A DNA stretch of 64,000 bases from Orientallactaga sibirica. Taxonomy: Eukaryota; Chordata; Mammalia; Rodentia; Dipodidae. The translations under genes and the position numbers were made by a program. The stretch covers positions 7,466,001 through 7,530,000 of the forward strand of contig JAEOAD010000982.1 in NCBI GenBank assembly GCA_036365145.1, in the 5' to 3' direction. This document shows, one piece after another, positions 1-11,303 of this stretch. How positions within the stretch are numbered: position 1 is the first letter of the stretch; each line of letters opens with the position of its first letter. The notes under the pieces are model-generated. The model was not told the DNA's origin and made no database searches. It was given only the letters and a program-made list of their open reading frames with translations.

Positions 1-466
1 CCCCAATAGCCCAGGGAATTAGACAAATACTCATCTAAGGAATTAAAAAGCTATTGACACTAAGGAACTAAAAAGCTATTTTACAGGTAAGCAAAACCAT
101 CAACAGAGTCAACAACTAGAAAATGTAAGAAAATCTTCACAAGCTATACATCTGACAGTGGTTTAATAACTAGAATTTGCAAAGAACTCAAAAAACTAAG
201 CAATAAAAAGTCAAGAAATTAGAATACCTTTATGATGGACTTAATCAACACTGATCTGAATTGCCAAAACATAGTGGTATGTATGTGGGAAAATACAAAC
301 ATTTTATTCACAGTAAAACCCATTTTGTATGCTAAATAAAAGAAGTAATAACCCCCACTCCCCAAAAAAGTCAAGCAACCCACTACAAAATGGGTCAGGG
401 AATTGAACAGAGAGTTCTCATAAGAAAAAGTTCAAATGACCAAGAAATACCTAAAGAGTTGTTCAA

Positions 467-1240
467 AGAGGGACTACATCCATTAAATCGTCCCTAAATT
501 AACAAGGCTTATCCCATTTAACCTGTGCTGACTTCACTCTCTGTTGGAGAATCTGTTTTTCTTTGTCAGAAGGTAGCGAGACCCAAGGAGATAAACTACC
601 CCTTGCACTTCAGCCAAGTCCCAGCTGAAACCACAGGAATTGGGGAGATGATCAAGAATATAGCCTCCAGGCTGGAGAGATGGCTTAGTGGTTAAGGCCT
701 GTGAAGCCAAAGGACTCAGGTTCGATTCCCCAGGACCCATGTAAGCCAGATGCACAAAGGGCACATGCATCTGGAGTTCATTTGCAGTGGCTGGAAGCCC
801 TAGCATGCCCATTCTCTCTCTGTCTGTCTCTCTTCTATCTCTCTCTCTCTCTCTCTGCAATAAATAAAATAAATAATTTAAAAAAAAAGAATGTAGCCTC
901 CATAGCGAGCCTAACAATCAGTGCCAGGGTGAAGGAGACAGATCCTGAGGATACTCAACACCTACCAAAGCAGAGATCCAGAGGCTCCTAAGAGCTCATC
1001 ACTGAAGTACACTTAAAAACAAACCCAACATGGCTCAGAGAATTCTGCAGAAGATGGGACAGACAGATTGTGAGAGCCTCAGATTGCTCCCACAATGCAT
1101 AACCCACAACCCGAAGAGGAATTCCTGTAACCCCACTGAGGAGGGTCCTCTGTGGAAGGAGGGCAGGGTTGAGGGAAAGGACGGTACCAAGTCATGATGT
1201 ATCCATACTAAGTATGTCTGTAATTAATTAAATTAAAAAA
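467..1240 (+). mobile_element. 5'-truncated LINE-1 3' UTR nested in the older LINE-1
   Basis: This piece interrupts the ORF2 homology exactly. The host reads aaagagttgttcaa at 453-466 and again at 1241-1254, a perfect 14-bp target-site duplication. The inserted sequence resembles the 3' UTR at 2960-3366 (shared ggctcag, gcagaaga and cagagatccagag-type blocks) and ends in an A-rich tail. It is a non-coding, non-autonomous remnant. It is itself split by a SINE at 670-886. Confidence 0.85.
670..886 (+). mobile_element. B2-superfamily (DIP-like) tRNA-derived SINE
   Basis: Starts gctggagagatggcttagtg (A-box region) and carries ggttcgattcc, a perfect Pol III B box, near 719-729. It ends in a CT run and an A-rich tail. 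Flanks are aagaatatagcctcca (654-669) and aagaatgtagcctcca (887-902), a 16-bp TSD with one mismatch. It is the innermost of three nested insertions. Confidence 0.93.
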
Positions 1241-2697
1241 AAAGAGTTGTTCAACATCTTTAGCAATCAGGGAAATGCAAATTAAAACGACTTTGAGATT
1301 CTATCTCACTCCAGTCAGAATGGCAATCGTCAAAAAACCAAATGACAACAAATGCTGCTGGGGATGTGGAGAAAGAGGAACCCGATTCACTGCTGGCGAG
1401 AATGTAAATTTGTACAACCACTATGGAAATCAACATGGAGACTCCTCAAAAAGCTGAAAATAAACATACCATTTGATCCAGCTAAACCATCTGTGGGCAT
1501 ATACCCTAAAGACTCTATATTACACAGATACTTGCTCAGTCATGTTTGTTGCTGCTCTATTCACCATAGCTAAGAACTGGGAATCAACCAGATGCCCATC
1601 AATGGATGAATGGTTTATGAAAATGTGATATACACGTATATGTATATACATAGAATGAATGCTACTCAGAAGTAAAGAAAAATGAAATAATAAAATGGTA
1701 AATAAAAGAAGACAAATGCAGAAAAATGAATGGACTTGGAAAAATCATACTAAGCAAAATCACACAAGCATAGAAAGACAAATATTGCATGTTCTCCCTC
1801 ATATGTGGTTCCTAATTTGGAATAGCTTGGGTGACATGTAAGTGGCAGTAAGTATCAGGAGTACTGACAGGGAACTAGAATGGAGAAACTGGAAATGGGG
1901 AGGGAGGAGAGGAGGGGTTATTTCACAGGCAACTCAAGGGATGGATTACTTGGGGTGGAAGGGTCATGGGGGAGGCAAAGTGGAGGGAGATTTACACAAA
2001 ACTAATAACAACATGAATTAGTACCATAGATATCATCCTCCAGGACAGCAAACTAAAATATATAACCTTTAATAAGAGGGAGGGAGTATTGCCCCAGCAG
2101 AAGGGCCCCAGAGAGAGTAGAGAAAGCCTAATTCTGAAACCATGGGTGTTGGCCTGAAATTCCCAGTGCCAGAACTGGTTTATATCCCACAGGGAGCTGT
2201 TTGACAGGGAGACCTATGAGGTCCTCCCAAATATGCAGGTTTTTGCCAAAGTACTTGGTTACCCATCAAAGCTAATGGTAAGACCTTATTCCTGAAGAGA
2301 CCATGGGCTGTGGACACATTGGCATGGAGAGATCAAGTTGGAACTTAGAAGGAATACAGCTTCCTGCTGGCTAACCCTCATAGTATTGGAATGTACTATG
2401 TAAGCTGTTGGGGGATAATATCCACCAACAGCATAAATAAGCTGGGGATACTATAAACTACAAAATCAACCTGTAAGATAAGATGTACATATCTGTGAAG
2501 TAGTGGCATACAGCATATGCAGGTAATCAATGGCTCTCTGATTGCATAAGAGACCCACTCAGTGGGAGAGAACTCATACCTGGTACTGAGAACCAGGTCA
2601 GAATCTGAGGAATACAATGGTCATAGACTCCAGAGAGAACCTCCCACTAGTCTTTGACCACGAAGAGTGCCTACACCCATCAAATGTCTCTCAGTTG

Positions 2698-2945
2698 GGC
2701 TGGAGAGATGGCTTAACAGTTAAGGTGCTTGCCTGGGAAGCCCAAGGACTCATGTTCGACTATCCAGGTCCCATGTAAGCCAGACCACAAAGGTGAGGCA
2801 AGCACAAGGTGACACATGCCCACTAGGTGGCACAAGCATCAGGAGTTTGAGTGCAGTGGCTGAGGGCTTGGCGCACCAATTCTCTCTCTGTCTCTCTATC
2901 TGTCTCTATTGCTATTGCTCTCTCTAAAAAAATAAAAATTAAAGA
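2698..2945 (+). mobile_element. B2-superfamily SINE, long internal variant
   Basis: Starts gggctggagagatggcttaa. The middle holds extra sequence between the gccaga and aggtggcac blocks compared with the common form. It inserted into the LINE-1 3' UTR: the host word gtctctca stands on both sides (just before the head and after the A-rich tail). Confidence 0.88.
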
Positions 2946-3366
2946 TTAAAAAAGTCTCTCAATTAACAATGCTGCTCTCATTTTTGGTTGGATAATCTAA
3001 TTTTTGTTTTTGTTGTTGTTTTGGTTTTTTACAGATGGCAGCAAAAAACCTGAGAGAACCCAGATCCATCAATATGTCAATAAAAAAAAGACAGCTGACT
3101 GCCTAACACTAGATGAGTCACCTTTAGTACATCTGCCAGGGCCCAGGAGACATCATAGAAGAAGCGGCGATTTAAATGTGAATGCTGCTCTCACTGCTAG
3201 CCTGACAAACTGTTGTAGGGAGATGGCAATAGACACTGAGGGCACTCATAACTCATCAAAGCAGATATCCAGAGATTGCAGACAGCGCGCCATGAAAGTG
3301 GAATTATAACACACCTGTCACGGCTCAGGGAACGATGTGGAAGAGGTAGTGGAAAGACTGTAAGAT

Positions 3367-4028
3367 GAGTTTAATTTATTTACTATTTAGTAAATCATTT
3401 TCATGGGTAAAAAGATAAAATTGGAAGCTCAAATCAGAAATCAAAAACTCATACTCAACTAATAAGGGTAATAAACAATGTAAAACAAGGAAATTATCAA
3501 AGATATACCATGAAAACAGGAATAAAAGAATAAAATTTGTAGATCTAAAGGAATACTAAAACCTATAAACATAATTTTTAAGAACTCTAGGATAAAGTGA
3601 GTGTTTTAAAAGTATATATAAAAATATTAGGAAACATAATGGCCTGATCTTGCATTACTGAAAAGTAGACCACAGTAGAAAACTAGATTCAAATTTCGAA
3701 GAAAAGTGATGGTCATCCTACAATCTATAGCCAGATAAACGATCAATACATTATGGTATGAGAATAAGCATACTTTTAGTTAGGCAAGATCTTGCAAAGT
3801 TTGCCTTGTAAGGTTTACCAGCTCAACAGTTTCCCATTGTAGGATATATTAAAAGGAGAATGAAGAAACCACCAGAAAGATGTGGGATCCAGTAATAGAA
3901 ATCTAATAAAAGAGCAAGATGAAGGGGAATTCCAGGGAAAGCTATCCTGAAAGCTTAGGAAGTGGATAATGCAGATTGGAGTGATGTCCCCAAGAAAAAA
4001 TGGAACAGATGCAATAGTTAATGGGTTA
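3367..4028. other. Unassigned AT-rich sequence
   Basis: No gene and no repeat I can name. Very AT-rich, with many short A runs. The texture (long A-rich purine strand) would fit a decayed LINE, but I cannot match it. Confidence 0.4.
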
Positions 4029-4029
4029 A

Positions 4030-4165
4030 ACTGCACTTAGCTAGGAGGCCTATAATCTCAGCACTTGTGAAGGTGAAGCAGGAAGATGATGAGCTTTAAA
4101 CCAAACTGGGATGGGCAGGCATCTCTGTTTTTATACAAGGGAACACACAAAAAACAAAAACACAC
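4030..4165 (+). mobile_element. Degenerate B1 SINE
   Basis: Keeps the order ggcctataatctcagcactt, then gaggtgaagcaggaagat-like, then an A/C-rich tail. Diverged far from the younger B1 copies in this window. Confidence 0.6.
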
Positions 4166-4658
4166 ACTACTAGGCATTTTCAAGTTTTCTTAGATGATTT
4201 AGAGATGAACTAGTGAGCAATATCTTAAAAGCAAGTAAAAACTAGGTGACTCATAGCTGAGAAAAAACAAAGACTGAACATAAAATTTGAATCAATATTT
4301 AGCATCTAGTATGAATGACATTTGTATAGCTAAAATAATGTAAACACCAAGTTTTGACTTAATCAAGACTATGTTATAAACATTTTGGGAGTAGGGGAAG
4401 TAAAAGAATATGCTCAGGGAATTGTTGAGATAACTGAATCTTATTATTCCATAGAAGTTAGCCAAAAGACAATTGTAAAATATAAAGCTTAAGAAATTGC
4501 AGTAGTAACATCTATATAGCAATGTAATAAAAAAATTTCCAAAAGAAGCACATAAAAAATTAAAAATAGTTCCTTTGGGGCAGCAGAAAACGGGACTGTG
4601 AGGAAGGCAGGTGTGTGCAGCAGATTTTCACATGAAGACAAGTCATACTATTTTATTT

Positions 4659-4897
4659 TATTTATTTTTTAATTTTTGTTTATTTTTATTTATTTATTTT
4701 AGAGAGACAGACAAAGAGGCAGAGAGAGAGAGAGAGAGAGAATGGGTGCACCAGGGCCTCCAGCCACTGCAAACAAACTCCAGATGCATGTGCCACCTTG
4801 TACATCTGGCTTACAAGAGTACTGGGGAATCAAACCTCGAACTGGGGTCCTTAGGCTTCACAGATAAGTGCTTAATCACCAAGCTATCTCTCCAGCC
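4659..4897 (-). mobile_element. B2-superfamily SINE
   Basis: Reverse complement of the common family, ending ctatctctccagccc. The sequence catactattttattt occurs at 4644-4658 and 4898-4912, a perfect 15-bp TSD. The tail side is T-rich followed by a GA run. Confidence 0.94.
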
Positions 4898-4912
4898 CAT
4901 ACTATTTTATTT

Positions 4913-5795
4913 TTAAACACAATGTGTTTATGTATAAATGAAGTAAAATAAATGTAATATGTGCTACCTTGATAGGAGTTTGGGATTAGTGATTGGTATG
5001 CATTTATCATAACTCAAGAGATATCCATTTTAACAATTGTGTGTTTCACTGTATGTTAAGTTCTACAAAAGAAAAATTAGTAAGCAAATACAAAACTTGA
5101 GTTAATGAAATGCATGCTGATATCTGTAATTTACTTTGATGTTCTTTAAAAAGATAAAATGGATTAATAGGTGAATAGAAAGCTAAATAAATATCTGGAA
5201 AAGCAAGTACACTAAAATGTTAATGGTGAAATCGAGGGGGTGGGTATAAGGGTATTTTTTGTGAAGTTCTTTCAATTTTGTTGTGCTTGAATAGTTTCAT
5301 AATAGAAGGTTGGCAAAAATAAATACCCTACTAAAAATAAATTGCAGAGAGAGTGTTCTGTCTGGCATACCAACTAGGTATCTTTTAATCTTAAAGTGTT
5401 TTTGCTTTCTAGAAGCATCCTGTAGCCATTTGATCCACAGATGACTGATCAAATGAAAAGCAGGCAGTGACTCGTGAAGAGTGGAGGCAGGTTGATATTT
5501 CTTGTTGGCATTTAACCAGTTTCCTTGCAGAGTAGTGTGGCAGTTCATTGTTTAGTATTTTGTCTCTCCTAACCATATTTGTCTTCTTGCCTATGAATTC
5601 CTCCACTGTTACATGTTCATCTCTCTTACCACAAGTTAATCTTATCCCAGCTATAATCTATAACCTTCAAGGTCACACATCTAGTGGCTCATCAATATCA
5701 TGGTGCTGTAATAACCCACAAAGGGAAAGTAGCTCTTTGGAATAATAAACTAGGGATTGTCTAGGGAACTGAATAATGCAATTTTCATTACAATG
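4913..5795. other. Unassigned sequence
   Basis: No gene or repeat recognised. AT-rich to about 5330, then more balanced. The short frames on both strands at 5297-5745 overlap one another and show no domain. Confidence 0.4.
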
Positions 5796-5799
5796 GCTT

Positions 5800-5935
5800 T
5801 TAGGGCTTGAATCCAGTCTGGCCATTTAGACACGTCCAACCTGAAGCCCGAAGGCCTCATGCATCCCAAGATAACTATGGATGCAGCCCAACAAATTTGT
5901 AAGTAACCATGTCATGTTGTACTTTTAAAATGTTG
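5800..5935. mobile_element. Possible ancient hAT-Charlie-type DNA transposon fragment
   Basis: The block cctgaagcccgaaggcctc followed by gatgcagcccaacaaattt resembles old mammalian hAT-type non-autonomous elements that carry a gcggcccaacacaaattcg motif. No terminal repeats are visible. The family is from memory and uncertain. Confidence 0.4.
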
Positions 5936-6246
5936 GACACATGTAGATGGGGAAGTTAGGGCAAGAAAGATTAAGTGGTATATCTACATTGATGTAGCTA
6001 TTAAGTGTAGTTATCTTTGGGTGTTTTCTTCTTTATGGCCAGTTTAAACTATTAAATGAACCTATGGGATATTAACACATACAGCTGAACCAAAGAGGTA
6101 CATGACTTAAAAGGAATACTTAATTTAAGAGACTATAAGGACCTCTCTGTTCTGTTTTTGAGGTGAAGTGGGAGAACAAAGATTAAGTGGAGGAATGGTC
6201 CCCATGTTTAGTTTATAACTGCAATCCGAACTGTCTGATGTTTATA

Positions 6247-6354
6247 ATTAAAACTGGCAATGAACACCTGTAATCCTAATATTCAGGAGGCTGAGACAAG
6301 AAAATCACAAGTTTGAGGCTAGCCTGGTTTACATATTAGACCCTCTCAGAAAGG
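6247..6354 (+). mobile_element. Old B1 SINE
   Basis: Contains cacctgtaatcctaatattc, aggaggctgagacaag and gtttgaggctagcctggttt. This is an old B1 layout, ending directly in a GGCA microsatellite that has replaced the A tail. Confidence 0.75.
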
Positions 6355-6382
6355 AAGGCAGGCAGGCAGGCAGGCAGGCAGG
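6355..6382. repeat. (GGCA)n microsatellite
   Basis: About six units of ggca bracketed by ggaa variants at the 3' end of the B1. Confidence 0.9.
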
Positions 6383-6900
6383 AAGGTTGGTCTGGTGAAA
6401 GCACAATACATACATTGTGGATGAACCTTGCTAGAGAACAAAATGCTAAGCCACTAGACCCCAAAAGTCACATAAGTCATATAAGTTTCCACTTATATGA
6501 AATTCTCAGTGTAGGTAAATCCATACACCCAGGAACAGATTGGTGGTTGCTAGAAGGCAAATGGAAAGTGACTGCTTAATTGATACCTGGTTTTATTTTA
6601 GGATACTGAAAGTGTTTTGGAATTAGAGTTAATGACTACAGAAAATGTACCAAGTACCACAGATGTTCATTGAAAACGGTTAATTTTATGTTACGTAAAT
6701 CTCATCTCAATTCTTTCCCACAAGAGAATGAGAAAGTAAATATGGCAAAGTGTTAAAACTTGGGTAGGTCTAGGAACAGGCTATTCAGGAGCTCATTCTA
6801 TCAGTCAAGCAACTTCCCAATTAGGTTTAGAGTTTTTCTAAGCAAAAAGTTGGCCAAAACAAACAACAACAGATATAAATCACTGGGATCAGGAATGACA
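6383..6900. other. Unassigned sequence
   Basis: No gene or nameable repeat. Mixed composition; frames under 90 aa only. Confidence 0.4.
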
Positions 6901-6904
6901 AGTG

Positions 6905-7000
6905 TTCCTCAGCTACATAGTGAACTTGAGGCCAGTCTGACCAAACAAAACAAAACAAAACAAAACAAAACAAAACAAAACAAAACAAAACAAAACAAAA
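6905..7000 (+). repeat. B1 3' remnant with (CAAAA)n microsatellite
   Basis: About 40 bp of B1-like sequence (agctacatagtgaacttgag, then gccagtctga) leads into about eleven caaaa units from about 6944. The microsatellite probably grew from the SINE's A-rich tail. It produces matching low-complexity frames on both strands that are not genes. Confidence 0.8.
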
Positions 7001-7129
7001 AGTTGATTTAAAAATCTCTAGAAACCCAAGAAACAATTTCATAAGAGTGCTAAATGGAGGTCAATGGCTGCATTGTGAAATTCATGCAGTGTTTTCTCTA
7101 CTTTAAAAAACTGTGTGTGGGGTTGGGTG

Positions 7130-7252
7130 GGTGGATGTGATTTCTCACTGCTGCAAGCAGCCATCCAGTTTTATATAGGTGGCTAAGGAATTAAAACCAG
7201 GCCAGCAGGCTTTATAAGCAAATGCCTTTAACTAATGAGCCATCTCTCTGCC
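7130..7252 (-). mobile_element. Old B2-superfamily SINE fragment
   Basis: Reverse complement reads ...agccatctctctgcc at its head and keeps the ggccagcaggcttta block seen in the copy at 45700-45902. Strongly diverged, tail lost. Confidence 0.65.
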
Positions 7253-7734
7253 TGTCATGCAGCTTTAATATGCATTGCATTGTTTTATCACTGGCATATG
7301 GAAAACAGAATGACTACCTTGCTCGCCAGCAAGTTTTCTGATAGTGAAAATCAGTTTTTTAGAAGAATCATGATCTAACGCTGATGCCTAATAAGATGTA
7401 AATTTCCACACAAAAAATACCTAAGAAATACTTACTGGGTCCTTTGAATGGGCGGTACTAACATTTGGTTTAACCAAATGTTTTTTGAAACTAAGTGAAT
7501 AAATTCAGGCTTTGTTGCCATCAAATGAGTCTTACATCTACAGATGGCTAAAATAAGAGGGTGCAAGCTGCCAGTGTCACATGAGAAACATTAGGGGCCC
7601 TGGTAACCATGCTGACCCTCTCACAGAATGTCCTGACCCCCAAGCAGTAATGTAGAAGGCATCCTGTAACCTCGTGATGATGAGAGGATGGTTTGTCTGC
7701 TCCATTAAGCAGCCTATCAGATGCTTGTTTTTTG

Positions 7735-7874
7735 TTTTTGAAGTAGGGTCTCACTCTAGCACAGGCTGACCTAGAATTCACTATAATCTCAGGGTGGCCT
7801 GGAATTCTCAGTGATCCTCCTACCTCTGCCTCCTCAGTGCTGGGCTTAAAGGCATGCACCACCATGCCTGGCAC
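7735..7874 (-). mobile_element. B1 SINE
   Basis: Antisense B1: tttttgaagtagggtctcac at the tail side, then ggctgacctagaattcac and ctgcctcctcagtgctgggc, ending accatgcctggca. The 108-aa minus frame over it is a translated SINE, not a gene. Confidence 0.9.
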
Positions 7875-7905
7875 CCTGGTTCTTTATGGGACATGGCCTA
7901 ATTCT

Positions 7906-8100
7906 TTTTTTTAAATTTATTTATTAGACACAAAGCGGAGGGAGAGAATGGGCGTGCCAGGCCCTAAGCCACTGCAAATGAACTCCAGACACATGTGCCA
8001 CCATGTGCATCTGGCTTACGCGGGACCTGGAGAATCAAACCACAGTCCTTAGGCTTCACAGGCAAAAATGCCTTAATCGTTAAGCCATGTCTCCAGCCCA
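7906..8100 (-). mobile_element. B2-superfamily SINE
   Basis: Antisense copy ending ccatgtctccagccca. Perfect 15-bp TSD acatggcctaattct at 7891-7905 and 8101-8115. Confidence 0.94.
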
Positions 8101-8208
8101 ACATGGCCTAATTCTAAATCCCATATCCAATAATCTCTGAGGTTTGATCACAAATTGGCCTGTCTTCTCAGGTAAAAAAGGTTAATTGTTTCTCTAAGAT
8201 GCATTTAT

Positions 8209-8425
8209 TTAATTTTATTTTTAAAATATTTTATTTATTTGCAATCACAGATATACAGAGAGAGAGAGAGAGAATGGGTGTGCTAGCGCCTCTAGCCACA
8301 GCAAACAAATTACAGATGCATGAGCTGCTTTGTGCATCTGACTTATGTGGGTACTGGGGAATTGAAACTGGGTTGTTAGGCGTTGCAGGAAAGCACCTTA
8401 ACTGCTGAGCCATCTCTCTAGCCCC
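8209..8425 (-). mobile_element. B2-superfamily SINE
   Basis: Antisense copy ending ccatctctctagcccc. TSD taagatgcatttat (8195-8208) and taagattcatttat (8426-8439), one mismatch. Confidence 0.93.
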
Positions 8426-8537
8426 TAAGATTCATTTATAAAAGTGCACCAAGACATGCACAATGGTGTGAGTAGCCTTAACAGTACTGTATTGTACATT
8501 TAAAAATGGTTGACAAACTTAATGTTATGGGGTTTCT

Positions 8538-8868
8538 TTGTGTGTATGTGGGGGGAGTGTTCGTGTCTGTGGGTGAAGGTGCATGTGTATAGAGGTCAGA
8601 GGGCAACTTCTAGTGTTGGTCCCCACCTTCCGCTTTGTTTGAGGCAGGGTCTCCCATTGTTTACCTCTGAGTTTGAGAGCCTAGCTGGTGTGAAAGCTTC
8701 TGAGGGACTCTCCTGTATGCGTCAACTTCTCACTGTAGACATGCTGGGATTACAAACACTTGTGCTACATACAGTGTCCAGCTTTTATGTGAGTTCTGGG
8801 GATCTGAAATCAGGTACTCATGGTTAAATGGCAAATACTTTATCCACTGAGCCATATCCCCAGCCCCA
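8538..8868 (-). mobile_element. B3 SINE
   Basis: Antisense B3: TG-rich tail, gaggtcagagggcaac, a central gaggcagggtctccc block, cacttgtgctacatacagtg, and a tRNA-like head ending gccatatccccagcccc. Nearly full length but about 25-30% diverged by eye. Confidence 0.85.
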
Positions 8869-8904
8869 ATATTATGTTTTTTACCACAGTAAAAACATAC
8901 ACAT

Positions 8905-9119
8905 GGGGCTGGAGAGATTGCTTAGAGGTTAAGGCACTTGCCTGCAAAGCTAAAGGACCCAGGTTCGATTCTCCAGGACTCACGTAAGCCAGATGCACAA
9001 GGGGTCGCATGCACCTGGACACCTGGAGTTCATTTGCAGTGGCTAGAGGACCTTGCATGCCCATTCTCTCTCTCTCTGTCTCCTTCTCTCTCTTAAAATA
9101 AATAAATAAATGCTTAAAG
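8905..9119 (+). mobile_element. B2-superfamily SINE
   Basis: Starts gggctggagagattgctta; B box aggttcgattctcc. It lies within about 40 bp of the B3 and carries a TSD of the aaaacatacacatg / aaaatacacatg type on its two sides. Confidence 0.93.
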
Positions 9120-9174
9120 AAAATACACATGTCAAGTTTTTCTGTTTAAGTGTTTATTGTTTATATGTTAATTT

Positions 9175-9292
9175 GTTTTGTTTCTTTTTAGGAGGGTTTT
9201 CATACAGCCCAGGCTGGCCTAAAACTCTCAATCCTCTTGCCTATACTCCCCAAATGCTAGGATTACATGCAAGTACCACCATGCCACAGATC
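9175..9292 (-). mobile_element. Old B1 SINE
   Basis: Antisense: tttcatacagcccaggctgg, caaatgctaggattacatgc, accaccatgccacag. Shorter and older than the younger B1 copies here. Confidence 0.75.
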
Positions 9293-9294
9293 TG

Positions 9295-9730
9295 AGAGTT
9301 AACCTTTCTTTTTGTCTAAAAATGAAGTACACTGCCAACCTTTAAATGCTGGCACGACTTACACTACAAAGGAAATACAATCTGCAGGGGACCAAAACCC
9401 TAGAAAAATGCTCAGATCCCTTCACAAATCTTAACTGTGTAAGAAAAATAGACCCAAGAACAGATACATGGCAGAAAGACATTAAAAATAGAAAAGAACT
9501 ATTGATTTGATGGTGTTACTTCAAGAGATAAGTACCAATAAATATTGGAGACAGTGGTCTCCATGCTTTCAATGATGATGTGTACTAATCTGAACTCCAC
9601 TGGGGTTTGCTTATGTTTTTGAGATGCGATTTATTGCTTACTTAGATTCTACTCTGGGACTTAACAAAACATTAAAGAGAACAGGAGGTTCTGTTTATAG
9701 ATAAAACATTTCTAGGGTAATGAATTTAAG
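9295..9730. other. Unassigned sequence
   Basis: AT-rich, no gene or repeat recognised. Confidence 0.4.
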
Positions 9731-9740
9731 AATGCTCTAC

Positions 9741-9906
9741 TTAGCAGGGCCTGGTGGCACATGCCTTTAATCCCAGCACTCGGGAGGCAGAGGTAGGAGG
9801 ACTGCCCTGAGTTTGAGGCCACCCTGAGAATACAGAGTGAATTCCAGGTCAGCCTGGACCAGAGTGAGACCCTACCTTGCAAAACCAAAAAAAAAATAAT
9901 AATAAT
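9741..9906 (+). mobile_element. B1 SINE
   Basis: Starts near gcagggcctggtggcacatg and keeps cccagcactcgggaggcag and gagtgagaccctacct before an A/AAT tail. TSD aatgctctac (9731-9740) and aatgctcgac (9907-9916), one mismatch. Confidence 0.92.
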
Positions 9907-10018
9907 AATGCTCGACCTGAATCACTGAGTCTCTGTTTTCTACAAAAGTTTGCATATTTTAGACTTTGACCAAATGCAAGGTCAATCAAGAAGGTCAAAT
10001 AAGAATTTTTTTTTTTTA

Positions 10019-10330
10019 GCGACCAGGAAATGAGGATAAAGTGCTTGCCACACAATTCAGAGTACTTGAGTTCAGATCCCCAGACCCCACATTAAAAAAG
10101 CCAGAAGCTGTGCTGACCTCCATAATCCAAGTGTGCCTATTGCAAGATGGGAGGTGAAGAGGCTTGCAAATCCAAGAAGCTTGTGAATCGAGTGATGAAC
10201 AACAGTGAGACAGTATCCCTAAAACAAGGTGGAAGGCGAGGACTGGCCTGAAAGTTGTTCTATCTCTCTGACACACACTGTGACACAGGCATCTCCACAC
10301 TTACACACACAAATGTACACACCAAATAAA
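10019..10330 (+). mobile_element. B3 SINE
   Basis: Sense B3 with an eroded head (ggaaatgaggataaagtgct), the acaaggtggaaggcgaggac block, and a CA-rich tail. A later SINE has inserted in its A-rich end. Confidence 0.8.
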
Positions 10331-10339
10331 TACAATTTT

Positions 10340-10551
10340 TTTAAAAAAATACATTTTATGTATTTATTTGTTTGAGAGAGAAAGAGGAAGACAGAGAGGA
10401 TGGGCATGCCAGGGCCTCTTGCTACTGCAAAGAAACTCCAGATGCATGCACCATCTTGTGCATCTGGCTTCATGTGCGTACTGGGCAATTGAACTTGAGT
10501 CCTTTGGCTTTAATGGCAAGTGCCTTAACCGCTAAGCCATGTCTCCAGTCC
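10340..10551 (-). mobile_element. B2-superfamily SINE inserted in a B3 tail
   Basis: Antisense copy ending ccatgtctccagtcc. TSD ataaatacaatttt (10326-10339) and ataaacacaatttt (10552-10565); the target was the B3 3' end. Confidence 0.93.
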
Positions 10552-10714
10552 ATAAACACAATTTTAAAGATAATCTTTTTAATGTTCTTCTCCTGGGTGC
10601 TTGTAATTAATGAGGTCAGTTTGAATTGAGACATGCCATAAGTGTAAAATACTCACCAAATTTCAAAGATTCAGTATAAAACAGAATGTAAAGTCATAAG
10701 TAATTGTGTGTATT

Positions 10715-10840
10715 AAATGGAGCAGTGGTGCACATCTGTAATCCCAGCACTTGGGAGGTGGAGGCAAAAAGATCAAGAGTCATCCTGGGGCATATAGGAA
10801 GTTTGAGGCTCCTATATAAGACCTTATCTCAAAAAATTGT
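10715..10840 (+). mobile_element. Old B1 SINE
   Basis: ggtgcacatctgtaatccca, gcacttgggaggtggaggc and a worn 3' half ending ccttatctcaaaaaa. Confidence 0.7.
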
Positions 10841-10854
10841 ACTGAGTATTAAGC

Positions 10855-11108
10855 ATATGCTAGGCGAACTGGTGATTGGCTGTAATCCCAAAACTCAGGA
10901 TGCAAAGACAGAAGGATCCCTAGAGGTTTTAGGCTATGTAGACTAGCTGAACTGGTGATCTCTGAGTTCAATGAAAGATCCTATCTTACTAATTAAGGCA
11001 AAAAACAATTGAGGAAAACACCTGACATTGATATCTGACCCCACACTAATACACATATATGTACACACACATCTGCACACACGGATGCCCATGAATAAAC
11101 ATATACAT

Positions 11109-11158
<50 letters not shown>
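10855..11158 (+). mobile_element. B3 SINE 3' part with (CA)n tail
   Basis: ggctgtaatcccaaaactca and later aacacctgacattgatatct match the middle and end of B3. The tail has expanded to a (CA)n tract at about 11110-11156. Low-complexity valine/cysteine frames on the minus strand are artefacts of this tract. Confidence 0.75.
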
Positions 11159-11160
<2 letters not shown>

Positions 11161-11273
11161 ATGCAAAATAAAGGAAATGTAAAAAAAAATGTAAGTCACT
11201 GTACTTAGCTATACAAATCTCTGGCATGACCTGGAAATGAATGTCAGTTATATGATAAAAGGTGATCACTGGC

Positions 11274-11303
11274 TAAAAAATAAATAAATAAATAAATAAA
11301 AAA
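11274..11303. repeat. (TAAA)n simple repeat
   Basis: About seven taaa units with no recognisable SINE body attached. Confidence 0.85.

Larger units (their letters stand above)
1..3366 (+). mobile_element. LINE-1 fragment: ORF2 3' end plus 3' UTR, interrupted twice
   Basis: Bases 1-466 and 1255-1830 read like the C-terminal part of LINE-1 ORF2 (reverse transcriptase/endonuclease protein). They include the familiar runs that encode the region before the cysteine-rich end and a CWGCG-like stretch near 1350. From about 2040 to 3366 a long, non-coding 3' UTR-like tract follows. The ORF2 frame is broken by stops and frameshifts, so no protein is made. The left end runs off the window. The element is split by a younger LINE-1 (467-1240) and by a SINE (about 2698-2945). 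It has no poly-A end: homology to the other 3' UTR copy stops near 3366. Confidence 0.85.

Noticed and set aside
670..886. tRNA gene from A and B boxes
   Set aside because: The boxes belong to a tRNA-derived SINE. No acceptor stem or cloverleaf can be formed and the element has a TSD and A-rich tail; the same applies to the other SINE copies.
10943..11269. 108-aa minus-strand frame with poly Cys-Val
   Set aside because: Translation of the (CA)n tail of a B3 SINE.
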